Shown here in pieces: positions 36,864 to 44,635 of a stretch of 64,000 nt of DNA. The notes under the pieces are model-generated. The model did no database searches. It saw only the letters and a program-made list of their open reading frames with translations, and was not told the DNA's origin. Each line of letters opens with the position of its first letter. Position 1 is the first letter of the stretch. A program made the translations under genes and the position numbers. The DNA comes from Cupriavidus basilensis. Lineage in GTDB: Bacteria; Pseudomonadota; Gammaproteobacteria; Burkholderiales; Burkholderiaceae. The stretch spans positions 18,918 through 82,917 of the forward strand of contig NZ_JARJLM010000163.1 of the NCBI RefSeq assembly GCF_029335485.1, written 5' to 3'.

Positions 36864-37292
36864 ATGACCCAAGTCAATGTCAGCGAAGCCGCCAAGGCCG
36901 TGATTCGCCGCAACACCGATGAAGTGCAAGGCAGCGGCAACTGGGCCCTGTTCGACGAATTGTTCGCCGACGATTTCCTCGACCACACGCCGCAGCCTGA
37001 CTGCACGCCGGACAAGGCCGGCGCCTTAGGCCTATACCGCAAGCTGCGCGAGGCCTTCCCGGATTTCCACGCCGTCATCCACTGGCAGCGCGCCGACGGC
37101 GACGTGGTGACCACCTACAAGACTTACCACGGCACGCATCGGGGCAACTTCCTGGGCCTGGCGCCCACAGGCCGGGCCATCCATTTCGAAACGGTGGATG
37201 CGATGCGTGTGCAAAACGGCAAGATCACCGAACACTGGGGCGTGGCCAATCTGTACTCAGTGCTGCAGCAACTGGGCGCATTGCCGCAGTAA
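36864..37292 (+). CDS. SnoaL/NTF2-like ester cyclase-type protein
   Basis: The protein is 142 residues with the cone-like NTF2 fold of SnoaL polyketide cyclases: ELFADDFLDHTPQPD, GLYRKLREAFPDFHAVIHWQ, YHGTHRGNFLGLAPTGRAIH and HWGVANLYSVLQQLG. Close relatives are annotated as ester cyclases without proven substrate. AAGGAG precedes the ATG. It sits between the SDR and the truncated SDR genes in one transcription unit. Confidence 0.85.
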   Translation: MTQVNVSEAAKAVIRRNTDEVQGSGNWALFDELFADDFLDHTPQPDCTPDKAGALGLYRKLREAFPDFHAVIHWQRADGDVVTTYKTYHGTHRGNFLGLAPTGRAIHFETVDAMRVQNGKITEHWGVANLYSVLQQLGALPQ

Positions 37293-37302
37293 GGAGCAGG
37301 CC

Positions 37303-37695
37303 ATGAACACCAGCATCCTGCTGATGGCCAGCATGGGCGGCATTTCAGGCGCCGGCATGACGGTGGCCTACTCCACCAGCAAGGGCGGCGTGGTACTGAT
37401 GGCCAAGGCCATGGCCGACGCGCTGGGCCCTGACGGCATCCGTGTCAATGCAGTGGCGCCCGGCACCATCGACACCCACCTGCTGCGCACCAGCCCCGGC
37501 ATCGCCGAGGCGGCCGAGGGCTTTCGCCAGCGCACGCCGCTGCGCCACCTGGGCCGCCCCGACGAGATTGGCGACGCCGTGGCCTGGCTGGGCTCCGACC
37601 TGTCCAGCTATGTGACCGGCATTGCCTTGCTGGTCGACGGCGGCCTGCTGTCCGTCATCTCGAACCCAACCCTCTTCCAAGGCTCCTCATCATGA
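37303..37695 (+). CDS. Short-chain dehydrogenase lacking the N-terminal cofactor domain
   Basis: The protein is 130 residues and corresponds only to the C-terminal half of an SDR: SMGGISGAGMTVAYSTSKGG, NAVAPGTIDTHLLR and the closing YVTGIALLVDGG. The active-site Tyr and Lys (YSTSK) remain but the GxxxGxG Rossmann part is absent. The frame has its own AAGGAG and ATG, and its stop overlaps the next start (ATGA), so it could be translated. Either it is a deletion remnant kept in frame or a start created after deletion. Without a cofactor site it should not be an active dehydrogenase on its own. Confidence 0.7.
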   Translation: MNTSILLMASMGGISGAGMTVAYSTSKGGVVLMAKAMADALGPDGIRVNAVAPGTIDTHLLRTSPGIAEAAEGFRQRTPLRHLGRPDEIGDAVAWLGSDLSSYVTGIALLVDGGLLSVISNPTLFQGSSS

Positions 37696-38645
37696 ACACC
37701 ACCATCCGCTTCCATCAGTACGGCGCCCCCTCGGTCCTCCAGGTCGAGGACGACCCGATTGGCACGCCCGGCGCCGGCGAGGTGCGCCTGCGCCATGAGG
37801 CCATCGGCGTGAACTTCATCGACACGCTGTTTCGGCAAGGCATGTATCCGGTGCCGCTACCGTCGGTACCGGGCGTCGAGGGCGTGGGCATCGTAGAGGC
37901 GCTGGGCGCCGGTGTGGCTGGCATCAAGGTAGGCCAGCGCTTGGCCTACTACCTGGCGCCAGGCAGTTACACCCAGCAGCGCCTGATTGCTGCCGAGCAT
38001 TTGGTGCCGGTGCCGGACGATCTGTCCGCCGAACTGGTGGCTGCCGTGCTGACCAAGGGCCTGACCGCTTGGGCGGGCCTGAACGGCTACCACCAGCTCC
38101 AGGCCGGACAGACCGTGCTGGTCCAGGGCGCCTCCAGCAGCGTGGGCAATCTGCTGGCGCGCTGGGCCAAGGCGCGCGGCGCCGCTGTGATCGGCACGGC
38201 GGGATCGCCGGAGAAGCGTGCGGCGCTGGCCTCGGCGATCGATCATGTATTGCCTTCGGACGCGGCGGATCTGGCGGCCCAATTGAAGCGCTTGGCGCCG
38301 CAGGGCGTCGATGTGGTCTACGAGTTCGTCGGCAAGGCGACTTTCGCAGCCACGCTGGCTGCAGTGCGTGACGGCGGGACCATCGTCTCGATCGGCTCTG
38401 CCTCCGGCGCCCCGGAGTTCGACAAGGCCGAGGTTGCCCGTCGCCAGATCCGCATGGTCGGCGGCCCGATGGCTAGCCATTTGCAGGGGCGCGTCGACGA
38501 GGCCACGGCAGCAGTGTTCGATGCCTACCGAGGCGGCTTGTTCGGTGCGGTCACTGCTACCCGCTACACGCTCAAGGACGCGGCACAGGCCCACGCCGAC
38601 ATCGCCGGACGGCAAAAGGCAGGATCGCTGGTGCTCATTCCGTGA
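37692..38645 (+). CDS. Quinone oxidoreductase (zinc-independent MDR family)
   Basis: The protein is 317 residues. It has the QOR N-terminal GroES-like fold (NFIDTLFRQGMYPVPLPSVP), YYLAPGSYTQQRLI, and the NADPH Rossmann motif VLVQGASSSVGNLLARWAKA. No zinc ligands are present. The zeta-crystallin branch reduces quinones by single electrons or reduces enones. Its start overlaps the truncated SDR stop by 4 bp. It ends the wrbA-led operon. Confidence 0.92.
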   Translation: MNTTIRFHQYGAPSVLQVEDDPIGTPGAGEVRLRHEAIGVNFIDTLFRQGMYPVPLPSVPGVEGVGIVEALGAGVAGIKVGQRLAYYLAPGSYTQQRLIAAEHLVPVPDDLSAELVAAVLTKGLTAWAGLNGYHQLQAGQTVLVQGASSSVGNLLARWAKARGAAVIGTAGSPEKRAALASAIDHVLPSDAADLAAQLKRLAPQGVDVVYEFVGKATFAATLAAVRDGGTIVSIGSASGAPEFDKAEVARRQIRMVGGPMASHLQGRVDEATAAVFDAYRGGLFGAVTATRYTLKDAAQAHADIAGRQKAGSLVLIP

Positions 38646-38655
38646 TGCGGTTCGT

Positions 38656-39003
38656 GTGGATGAGGCGGGTATTCGAGCCAAGCTTCAATCCACATTTCCT
38701 CTTGAGCAGATCTCCATCGATCTGGATGCGTTTTTTCCAGGCGACGGAAGTGAAGCCCGACCCCAGTTCCGGGAGGAAGGATTCCATTTCGCGGATGATC
38801 GACGCCTCCAGGTCGACTTTCGCGAAGTCATTAGGATTCCTCTGCCGGAAGGCGGCACCGTCACGATCCACTATCCGCGCGGCATCACTGCGGCCAGCAT
38901 CGGCATGGTCGAGGAAATGTTGGCCACCCACTCCCTTCGCCACCTGGTGGCCGAGGAGAACGCAGCCTCGCAAGCGACCGACAGCACGGAGAACCGCGCA
39001 TGA
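38656..39003 (+). CDS. Hypothetical protein
   Basis: This 115-residue frame from GTG 38656 reads DEAGIRAKLQSTFPLEQIS, then FHFADDRRLQVDFREVIRIP and GGTVTIHYPRGITAASIGMV. Composition and codon use look like real coding sequence. The frame stays open back into the quinone oxidoreductase gene in a different frame, so the start is uncertain. I do not recognise the family. It marks the border between the wrbA operon and the decayed mobile-element block to the right. Confidence 0.5.
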   Translation: MDEAGIRAKLQSTFPLEQISIDLDAFFPGDGSEARPQFREEGFHFADDRRLQVDFREVIRIPLPEGGTVTIHYPRGITAASIGMVEEMLATHSLRHLVAEENAASQATDSTENRA

Positions 39004-39088
39004 TCCGCGGTGATACACCACCTTCGGCATGCGCTCTGGCCTGGGCGGCGCCAAGGGTTTCAAGATGTCCGCATTCCGCGTCGGCATG

Positions 39089-39514
39089 TCAATCCTTGCC
39101 GCGATCTCCGCCGCGTCCCTTACCGCCGTCGCTGCCCCGGTTCCCCCCACGGCTATCGCCTCGGTCACTCCCGCGTTCGCCGCCGCGATTCCAGCCCTGC
39201 TTTTCTCCCCGGTCACCACCGCGATTCCACCCACGCTTGTCGCCGCGATTCTCCCCTTGATCTCCGCCTCGGCTCCAACTGCGGTTTTCTCCTTGGTTCC
39301 AGCCACGGCTCCAGTTGCGGTTATCACCCCGATCCCAGTCGCGATCCCAATTGCGACGCCCGCCGGAGTAGCCACCACCATCCCAATCAAAGTAGCCGCC
39401 GCCGTAGTACGGGCGCGCGTATCCGCCGCCGTAGTAGCCGTCGTCGTATGGAACAGCGACACAGCCACTAAGAAGTGCCGCCGTGCCCAAGGCGAGCACA
39501 GAAAGGAGTTTCAT
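39089..39514 (-). CDS. Lipoprotein with Trp/Arg/Gly/Asp-rich repeats
   Basis: The protein is 141 residues. The signal peptide ends in the lipobox ALLSGC (Cys18), so it is lipid-anchored. A Gly/Tyr segment (DGYYGGGYARPYYGGGYFDW) follows. Residues 52-141 are imperfect repeats of about 8 residues around NRxWxRGxDxG units. Such tails occur in outer-membrane lipoproteins of Burkholderiales; a polymer- or metal-binding role is possible but not shown. The opposite strand has an equally long open frame that I regard as a shadow. Confidence 0.75.
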   Translation of the reverse strand: MKLLSVLALGTAALLSGCVAVPYDDGYYGGGYARPYYGGGYFDWDGGGYSGGRRNWDRDWDRGDNRNWSRGWNQGENRSWSRGGDQGENRGDKRGWNRGGDRGEKQGWNRGGERGSDRGDSRGGNRGSDGGKGRGGDRGKD

Positions 39515-39639
39515 GGCGAGCTTCGCTTACAGGTGGGTGAATTGCCGCAAGGATACAGACGACCACCTCCTCCAGTTGTAAGAAATCGTGTCACAGAGCG
39601 CGAGGTGACAGCATGATCCTTCGCAAATACAGGACGTTC

Positions 39640-39790
39640 CGGTCGAGTGGTGCCAGGCGGCTATGACGCTGTAGCCTATCCGAAGGGCGGCACAGCGGCA
39701 GACGGCTGGGCGATGGTCCATCGCGTAGGCAAGAAGGCTGCAGGTCGCCTGCTCGACGGCGTCCTGCATGATGGCTTTCCTGCGGCTCAC
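39640..39790 (+). pseudogene. DUF5131 (phage Gp37-like) C-terminal remnant
   Basis: A short in-frame stretch contains MVHRVGKKAAGRLLDG, the well-conserved end of DUF5131 proteins (VGKKAAGRLLDGREWNEFP), followed by VLHDGFPA. The rest of the roughly 250-residue protein is missing. DUF5131 genes usually sit on phages and integrative elements, and the decayed DNA methylase directly follows, as in intact elements. Confidence 0.5.
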
Positions 39791-40967
39791 CTCCGCAATC
39801 ACGGCTCTATCGGCAGCTCGCGCAACGTCCCGGGATCAACCTCGGGAACATTGATGGCCGGATCCCGATAAGCGTCGCCAGCGAGATACACAGATCCACG
39901 AAGCGCAAAATCCGCTGGGGACAGCAGACAATGAAGCGGCTTGGCATGATTGAGCGCGTGGAAGGCGAACACGGCCTTTGGCGACTGAGCGCGAACGCAC
40001 GGCAGAAGCCGCACAATGCCGCTATCGGGGTCAGGCTGGTTGCCTTCGGCACGGACTTGGGAGTCGCAGTATGGGCCCGCTCCGGCGAGGTGTTTCCAAG
40101 GCTGGGCGAACCGATCGCGCTCTGCGTAACGTCGCCACCCTACCCTCTCCGCCAGGCTCGCGCCTATGGCAACCCTAACGAAGCTCAATTCGTCGACTTC
40201 CTCTGCGAGGCGTTGGAACCAATCGTCCGCGAGCTGGTACCGGGCGGCAGCATCGTGATTGATACTGGGAACGACGTCCATCTGGCAAGAAGTCCTGCGC
40301 GGTCCCTCTACGCCGAACGGTTGCTGCTGGCGCTGCATCATCGGCTCGGCCTCTCTCTCATGGACCGCATTCCATGGGTCACCTACAGCAGGCCACCTGG
40401 CCGAACCTCATGAGCTTGCGTCAATCGCGTCCAGCGAAGCAGCATGCACGCGCTGGTCTATTGGCTCACGAATAACCCGCCCGCGTACGCTCAGACAACC
40501 GTCGCGTGCTACAGACACATACCGAACGGCATAGGAAGCTGATCGCCGCCGGCGGCGAGGCACGGACAGCAATCTATGGCGATGGCGCGTGCCGTCTGGG
40601 GCCTGGCTCCTTTGCCAGCGACACCGCGGGCCGGTTGCCGCGCAACGTCATCGAGCGTGGCCACGCCTGCGCGGATACCCTATATCGGCAGCGCGCGAAG
40701 GAACTCGGCCTCCCAATCCATGGGGCGGTGCAACCGACGGACATCCCGGATTTCTTCGTGCGCTTCCTCACCGAGCCGGACGAGCTGGTCGTGGATCCGT
40801 TTGGCGGCCCGGTCCCGACCGGGCTGGCGGCAGAGAGGCTGGGGCGTCGGTGGCTGGTGACCGAATGGATGCTGGAGTACCTGCGCGGGGCCGCCGAACT
40901 CTTCTGCGAATCTCCAGGCTTCGACTTGCACCCAGCTCTTGCCACATCGAATCGATCCATATCCTAG
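39790..40967 (+). pseudogene. DNA methyltransferase (N-4/N-6, TSPPY type), broken by frameshifts
   Basis: The first part runs to the stop at 40413. It has a winged-helix N-terminus (KRKIRWGQQTMKRLGMIERV) and the catalytic motif CVTSPPYPL. The middle continues in a second frame (LVYWLTNNPPA). The end is in a third frame from about 40490 (RRVLQTHTERHRKLIAAGGE) with the AdoMet-binding motif VVDPFGG and LAAERLGRRWLVTEWMLEYL. Joined together this is a near full-length enzyme of about 390 residues; two indels near 40410 and 40490 break it. In DPFGG the following GTG residues are PVP, so the AdoMet loop is also altered. Confidence 0.75.
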
Positions 40968-41059
40968 ACTATCCGGAATGAAGGCCGCCTGCTGCACGAC
41001 GTCGCGGCACAGCAGGACCTTCATACCTGGCACACAACAAACGTCAGAGGAGCGCCGCC

Positions 41060-41452
41060 ATGGACAGTCGCCAACCGCTACAACTAACCGACGCGATTCT
41101 CATGCTCGAGCAAATCCGCGTCATTTCTCGCCACGATAGCATCCTTGCCATTGCCTACGACCCGGGATACGCGGTGGCTGGTGGGCGCCCCTTTAAACCG
41201 GTCGTTGCCATCCATCCTGGTTTCGACTGGGATGCCGGCCGCGTCTTCCTCGATGTTGGCCCGAAGCTGATGGCACCGAACGAGGATCTGCAGAGGCTGA
41301 AAGCCCTGGTCCGAGACTATGCGGAGACCATCGGCTATGTATCGCTCGCGCTGCGCGATACACAGTTGGGAGCTGAAGCAAAGCTACAGGCCATTGATCG
41401 CACCATCGCCAGTCTTGTACAGCCAACGGCTGTCTCTTCGCCGCAGATATAA
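41060..41452 (+). CDS. Hypothetical protein
   Basis: The protein is 130 residues with AGAGGAG upstream of the ATG. Segments are LQLTDAILMLEQIRVISRHD, VVAIHPGFDWDAGRVFLDVG and a helical C-terminus. Composition is that of a soluble protein with normal codon use. No family is recognised. It lies just after the decayed methylase and may belong to the same former mobile element. Confidence 0.55.
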   Translation: MDSRQPLQLTDAILMLEQIRVISRHDSILAIAYDPGYAVAGGRPFKPVVAIHPGFDWDAGRVFLDVGPKLMAPNEDLQRLKALVRDYAETIGYVSLALRDTQLGAEAKLQAIDRTIASLVQPTAVSSPQI

Positions 41453-42204
41453 GCAGATCGACGCGTATATGCACCGCGTTCGCCTCGCGAACGCTGGTGC
41501 GCGCCTGTTCTTGTGGGGATTTCCAATTTGAGTTGCAGCGACAAAACGGTTGAGTCCGCACAGTTCGGCGACCGAAGTATTCGCGGAATTCTCATATCGG
41601 CTCAACTCAGCCTTTCACTCGAAAACGGTCGTTCACCATCGCGCATGACGGGGGTGCCACCAGATGAAGGGGCTCGCTACAGAGCGCCAAGCGAAGGAAG
41701 CCATGCAACCATCCTGTATACGGCAGGATGGCCAACTTCGATGCCGACTGACGCCGAAGCAATCCTGATCACCTGAGTGCGCAAGCGCGTCTCCAGCCTG
41801 GTTAGCTTCGACGCCCTCCCCCTGCATGCGGATGCGCGGTATGAAAAAAGCAGGCGATCCACCACTGAGAGGTGGTGGATCGCCTGTCTATCAACCGCGG
41901 GAGATCAATGCCGCTGAATGACTATCAGGCGACCATACCGAAATGAATACCCCTCCCTGGCAGGATTAAATTAATAATAAGCGTATATTGTTTAATTTGT
42001 GCGCTTTTAAGATAAAAAATTAATCCAACTCCAGAATCTCAGTACATATCCTGAGACCGCCGCGCAACGGCGCGAAAGCTAGATGAAGGGTTGCCAAGCC
42101 TACGATGCGATGGCTTCTCTTTCAGTCGGATAGTCGATAGACGTTTCCGACCGAGAGACAGCCAATAATCATCGATAAAACAAGAGCGCAACGAGGAGAG
42201 CATC
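41453..42204. other. Gene-poor stretch before the porin
   Basis: I see no supported coding sequence here. It holds a strong leftward terminator (41844-41886) and an AT-rich block (41966-42030), which probably contains the porin promoter and a candidate regulator site, ATTTGTGCGC, at 41995-42004. A short open frame at 41513-41776 has no family features. Confidence 0.6.
41844..41886 (-). terminator. Intrinsic terminator reading leftward
   Basis: A perfect 15-bp stem (CAGGCGATCCACCAC at 41851-41865 with its complement at 41872-41886, loop TGAGAG) is followed on the minus strand by C and six T residues. On the plus strand no T-run follows. No minus-strand gene lies upstream of it within 2.7 kb, so it may end a non-coding transcript starting near the porin promoter region. 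Confidence 0.75.
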
Positions 42205-43329
42205 TTGAAAACAAAATACACAGCCATCGCGCTGGCAATCTGCGCGGCCTGTGCCAATCAGGCCAACGCTCAATCGAATGTAAAGCTATACGGCCTCATT
42301 GACACCACCATCAGCACCATCAGTAACGCCGACGCAAGCGGTCATCGCCTGACCGGCTACCACCAGCCGGCCTGGTTCAGTGGCAATCGCTGGGGCCTGA
42401 CCGGCGCGGAAGACATTGGCTTCGGCACCAAAGTGATTTTCAAGCTGGAAAGCGAATTCACGAGCTACGACGGGAAGATGGATACGCCCGGCGTGCTGTT
42501 CAACCGTGACGCCTGGGTTGGCATCAACAACGATGTCTTAGGCAAGCTGACCTTCGGCCGCCAAAATGCGCTGGGACGCGATCCTATCGCCACTGGCATC
42601 TACGCCGATCCCTACGGCCCGGCGGCGATTACCACCGAGGAAGGTGGCTACACCAACAACAACAACTTCAAGCAATTGGTGTTCTATGCCGGCAGCGCCT
42701 CCGGTACCCGCATGAACAACGGCGTAGTCTGGAAGAAGCTATTCGACAATGGCTTGACCGCCGGCGCGGGCTATCAGTTCGGCGAGGTACCGGGCTCACC
42801 TTCGCGCAACACCACGGAATCCGTCACGCTGGGCTACAACGGCGGCAATTTCCACGTGTCGAGCTTGTTCACCCAGGCAAACGTGAATGGCCAGCGCAAC
42901 CGCACCTATTCGGTCGGCGGCAATTATGTATGGGGCATCTTCCGCGCTAACGCGGGCTATTTCCACTACACTGCCGAACAAGGTGCACTGGGCCAGCGCA
43001 AGGACGATGCCTACACCGTATCGCTCAAGGTCGATCCTGCCGGCCCCTTCGACTACGAGATCGGCTATCAAATGATGAAGGCCGGCAATGCCGCGCTCAA
43101 TGCCGACGGCTTTACCATCAACGCGTACGGCAACACCGCCAACTCCACGGCGACCGACAGCGGTCGCAAGAACACGTTGTACGCCTCGATCTTCTACCAC
43201 TTCTCGAAGCGTACCGAGCTCTATCTGGCCGCGGACTACATGTTCCTGCAGCATGGCTATCACGCTGCGCAGTCCAACGGCTTTGCGCACCAGAGTGAGT
43301 TCGCAGTGGGTATGCGCACGCGCTTCTGA
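42205..43329 (+). CDS. Gram-negative porin (beta-proteobacterial trimeric type)
   Basis: The protein is 374 residues. A signal peptide (KTKYTAIALAICAACANQAN, cut after ANAQ) precedes the first strand SNVKLYGLIDTTIS. The family features FSGNRWGLTGAEDIGFGTKV, FKLESEF and FNRDAWVGINN follow, and the protein ends in Phe (VGMRTRF), the outer-membrane assembly signal. The start codon is TTG with GAGGAG 6-7 bases upstream; no in-frame ATG gives a full signal peptide, so reduced initiation is likely. It forms a general diffusion pore. An OmpR-type regulator gene follows and shares a motif in its upstream region. Confidence 0.93.
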   Translation: MKTKYTAIALAICAACANQANAQSNVKLYGLIDTTISTISNADASGHRLTGYHQPAWFSGNRWGLTGAEDIGFGTKVIFKLESEFTSYDGKMDTPGVLFNRDAWVGINNDVLGKLTFGRQNALGRDPIATGIYADPYGPAAITTEEGGYTNNNNFKQLVFYAGSASGTRMNNGVVWKKLFDNGLTAGAGYQFGEVPGSPSRNTTESVTLGYNGGNFHVSSLFTQANVNGQRNRTYSVGGNYVWGIFRANAGYFHYTAEQGALGQRKDDAYTVSLKVDPAGPFDYEIGYQMMKAGNAALNADGFTINAYGNTANSTATDSGRKNTLYASIFYHFSKRTELYLAADYMFLQHGYHAAQSNGFAHQSEFAVGMRTRF

Positions 43330-43379
43330 TCCTGAGTTTGGCGCGCTGCCGATGTGATGCAGTAATGAACTTTCCTTGT

Positions 43380-43403
43380 CCCGGCCACAAGCCGGGTTTT
43401 TTT
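43380..43403 (+). terminator. Intrinsic terminator of the porin gene
   Basis: Stem CCCGGC (43380-43385) and GCCGGG (43391-43396) with loop CACAA, followed by seven T residues. It lies 51 bp after the porin stop in the right orientation. Confidence 0.85.
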
Positions 43404-43921
43404 GTCCTGGACAGCATCCCGGCCAGCAAGCGGGCTTCGTGCTGCTCGGCCAGTTCAAGACCGGGTCATTGCCGGCCGCGCTCAATAGCTGGCAACCGGC
43501 ATGTCGGCGCGCCGAATCACCGACGAGCGCACGCGGAAAACCGGCCTAGTCGACATTGATGTGTGGCACGTAACGTCGGATGAGGTTGTAGCAAGGTGCG
43601 CCGAGCTGTTGGCTCAGCGCCGTCAGACCGGCAACGCAACGGTTGGCGCCCTCCGACGCGCACACCGGGTCTCTTCTCATAGGTGGGCCCATCGGAGTAC
43701 CAGACCGCCTCAATTCACGGGTACGAGGTATCTGCACCTGCACCATGGGGGAGCCGCGGCACCAAAATATCTAAATAACGCACATATTATTCGATTGACG
43801 CACAAATTCTCGTTGACCCTTCCAGGGCATTGCACCCCGGCCCCGATGGTCCTCTCACGATGCGATCCTGATCGTTCGTACGGCAAGGGGATCCAGGCCG
43901 CCTAAAGAGCCTATCGACGCC
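43404..43921. other. Intergenic stretch between porin and response regulator
   Basis: No convincing gene was found. An open frame at 43501-43905 has no family features. The last 150 bp are AT-rich and hold two direct copies of ACGCACA(A/T)AT, at 43778-43787 and 43798-43807, spaced by 20 bp. Confidence 0.5.
43778..43807. promoter_or_regulatory. Candidate OmpR-type binding site (20-bp spaced direct repeat)
   Basis: ACGCACATAT at 43778-43787 and ACGCACAAAT at 43798-43807 are direct repeats exactly 20 bp apart, the spacing at which OmpR/PhoB-type dimers read one face of DNA. They precede the response regulator gene by about 115 bp. The reverse form, ATTTGTGCGC, occurs upstream of the porin at 41995-42004. 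Confidence 0.4.
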
Positions 43922-44611
43922 ATGCGTATCCTGCTTATTGAGGACAACACAAGGCTTGCCAATGCCCTGGTCGAAGCCTTGACGCAGGCCGGGTTCACCG
44001 TCGACTGTGTGCATGACGGCCGCTCCGCTGACTACTTGCTATCGACCCAGGACTATGCGCTTGCCATCCTGGATCTCGGCTTGCCTCAGCTCAACGGACT
44101 TGAAGTACTACGCCGCCTGCGGCACCGCCGTAACCCAATGCCGGTAATGATCCTAACCGCGCGAGGCTCGGTCGAGGATCGCGTCAACGGCCTCAACCGG
44201 GGCGCTGACGACTATCTCACTAAGCCATTTGAGCTTTCGGAGCTGAAAGCGCGCGCCCGCGCCTTGATCCGGCGCAGCCTTGGCCACGGCAGCCCGGGGC
44301 TTCGCTGCGGCCCGCTCTGCTACGACGGCCTCAGCCGTATTTTCGCTCTCAATGATGCGCCGTTGGCGCTGACTAGGCGCGAACGCGATGTGCTCGAAGT
44401 GCTACTCCTGCAGGGCGGCCGCGCGGTCAACAAGGAAGCGTTGTCCGAGAAGATCTTCGGCATCGACGAGATGGTGAACCCCGACGCCATCGAGATCTAC
44501 GTGCACCGCCTGCGCAAGAAGTTGGAGGGGAGCGGCGTGGCCATCGTCACGTTGCGCGGCCTGGGATACCTGCTCGAAGCATCCGTCCAGGCCAGTCCCT
44601 CGCCCCGATGA
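43922..44611 (+). CDS. OmpR/TctD-type response regulator, no kinase nearby
   Basis: The protein is 229 residues. The receiver has the acidic pair ED at 7-8, phospho-acceptor Asp51 (LAILDLGLPQLNG), and Lys in DDYLTKPFELSELKAR. The C-terminal winged helix has LTRRERDVLEVLLLQGGRAV and YVHRLRKKLEG. Sequence style resembles TctD, the regulator of tricarboxylate uptake, which normally pairs with the kinase TctE. No histidine kinase is in the window. It may control the upstream porin and itself. Confidence 0.92.
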   Translation: MRILLIEDNTRLANALVEALTQAGFTVDCVHDGRSADYLLSTQDYALAILDLGLPQLNGLEVLRRLRHRRNPMPVMILTARGSVEDRVNGLNRGADDYLTKPFELSELKARARALIRRSLGHGSPGLRCGPLCYDGLSRIFALNDAPLALTRRERDVLEVLLLQGGRAVNKEALSEKIFGIDEMVNPDAIEIYVHRLRKKLEGSGVAIVTLRGLGYLLEASVQASPSPR

Positions 44612-44635
44612 ATATCCTGGAGATGGACAACAAGA

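Noticed and set aside
39029-39616. Plus-strand frame of 195 residues opposite the lipoprotein
   Set aside because: It consists of Ala/Pro/Thr/Val runs expected from the complement of Gly/Arg/Asp/Trp codons. The minus strand has a lipobox and signal peptide.
41513-41776. 87-residue plus-strand frame
   Set aside because: No ribosome site, no family features, and low-quality composition.
43501-43905. 134-residue frame between porin and response regulator
   Set aside because: Composition is not protein-like in the second half and it runs through the AT-rich promoter region of the regulator.
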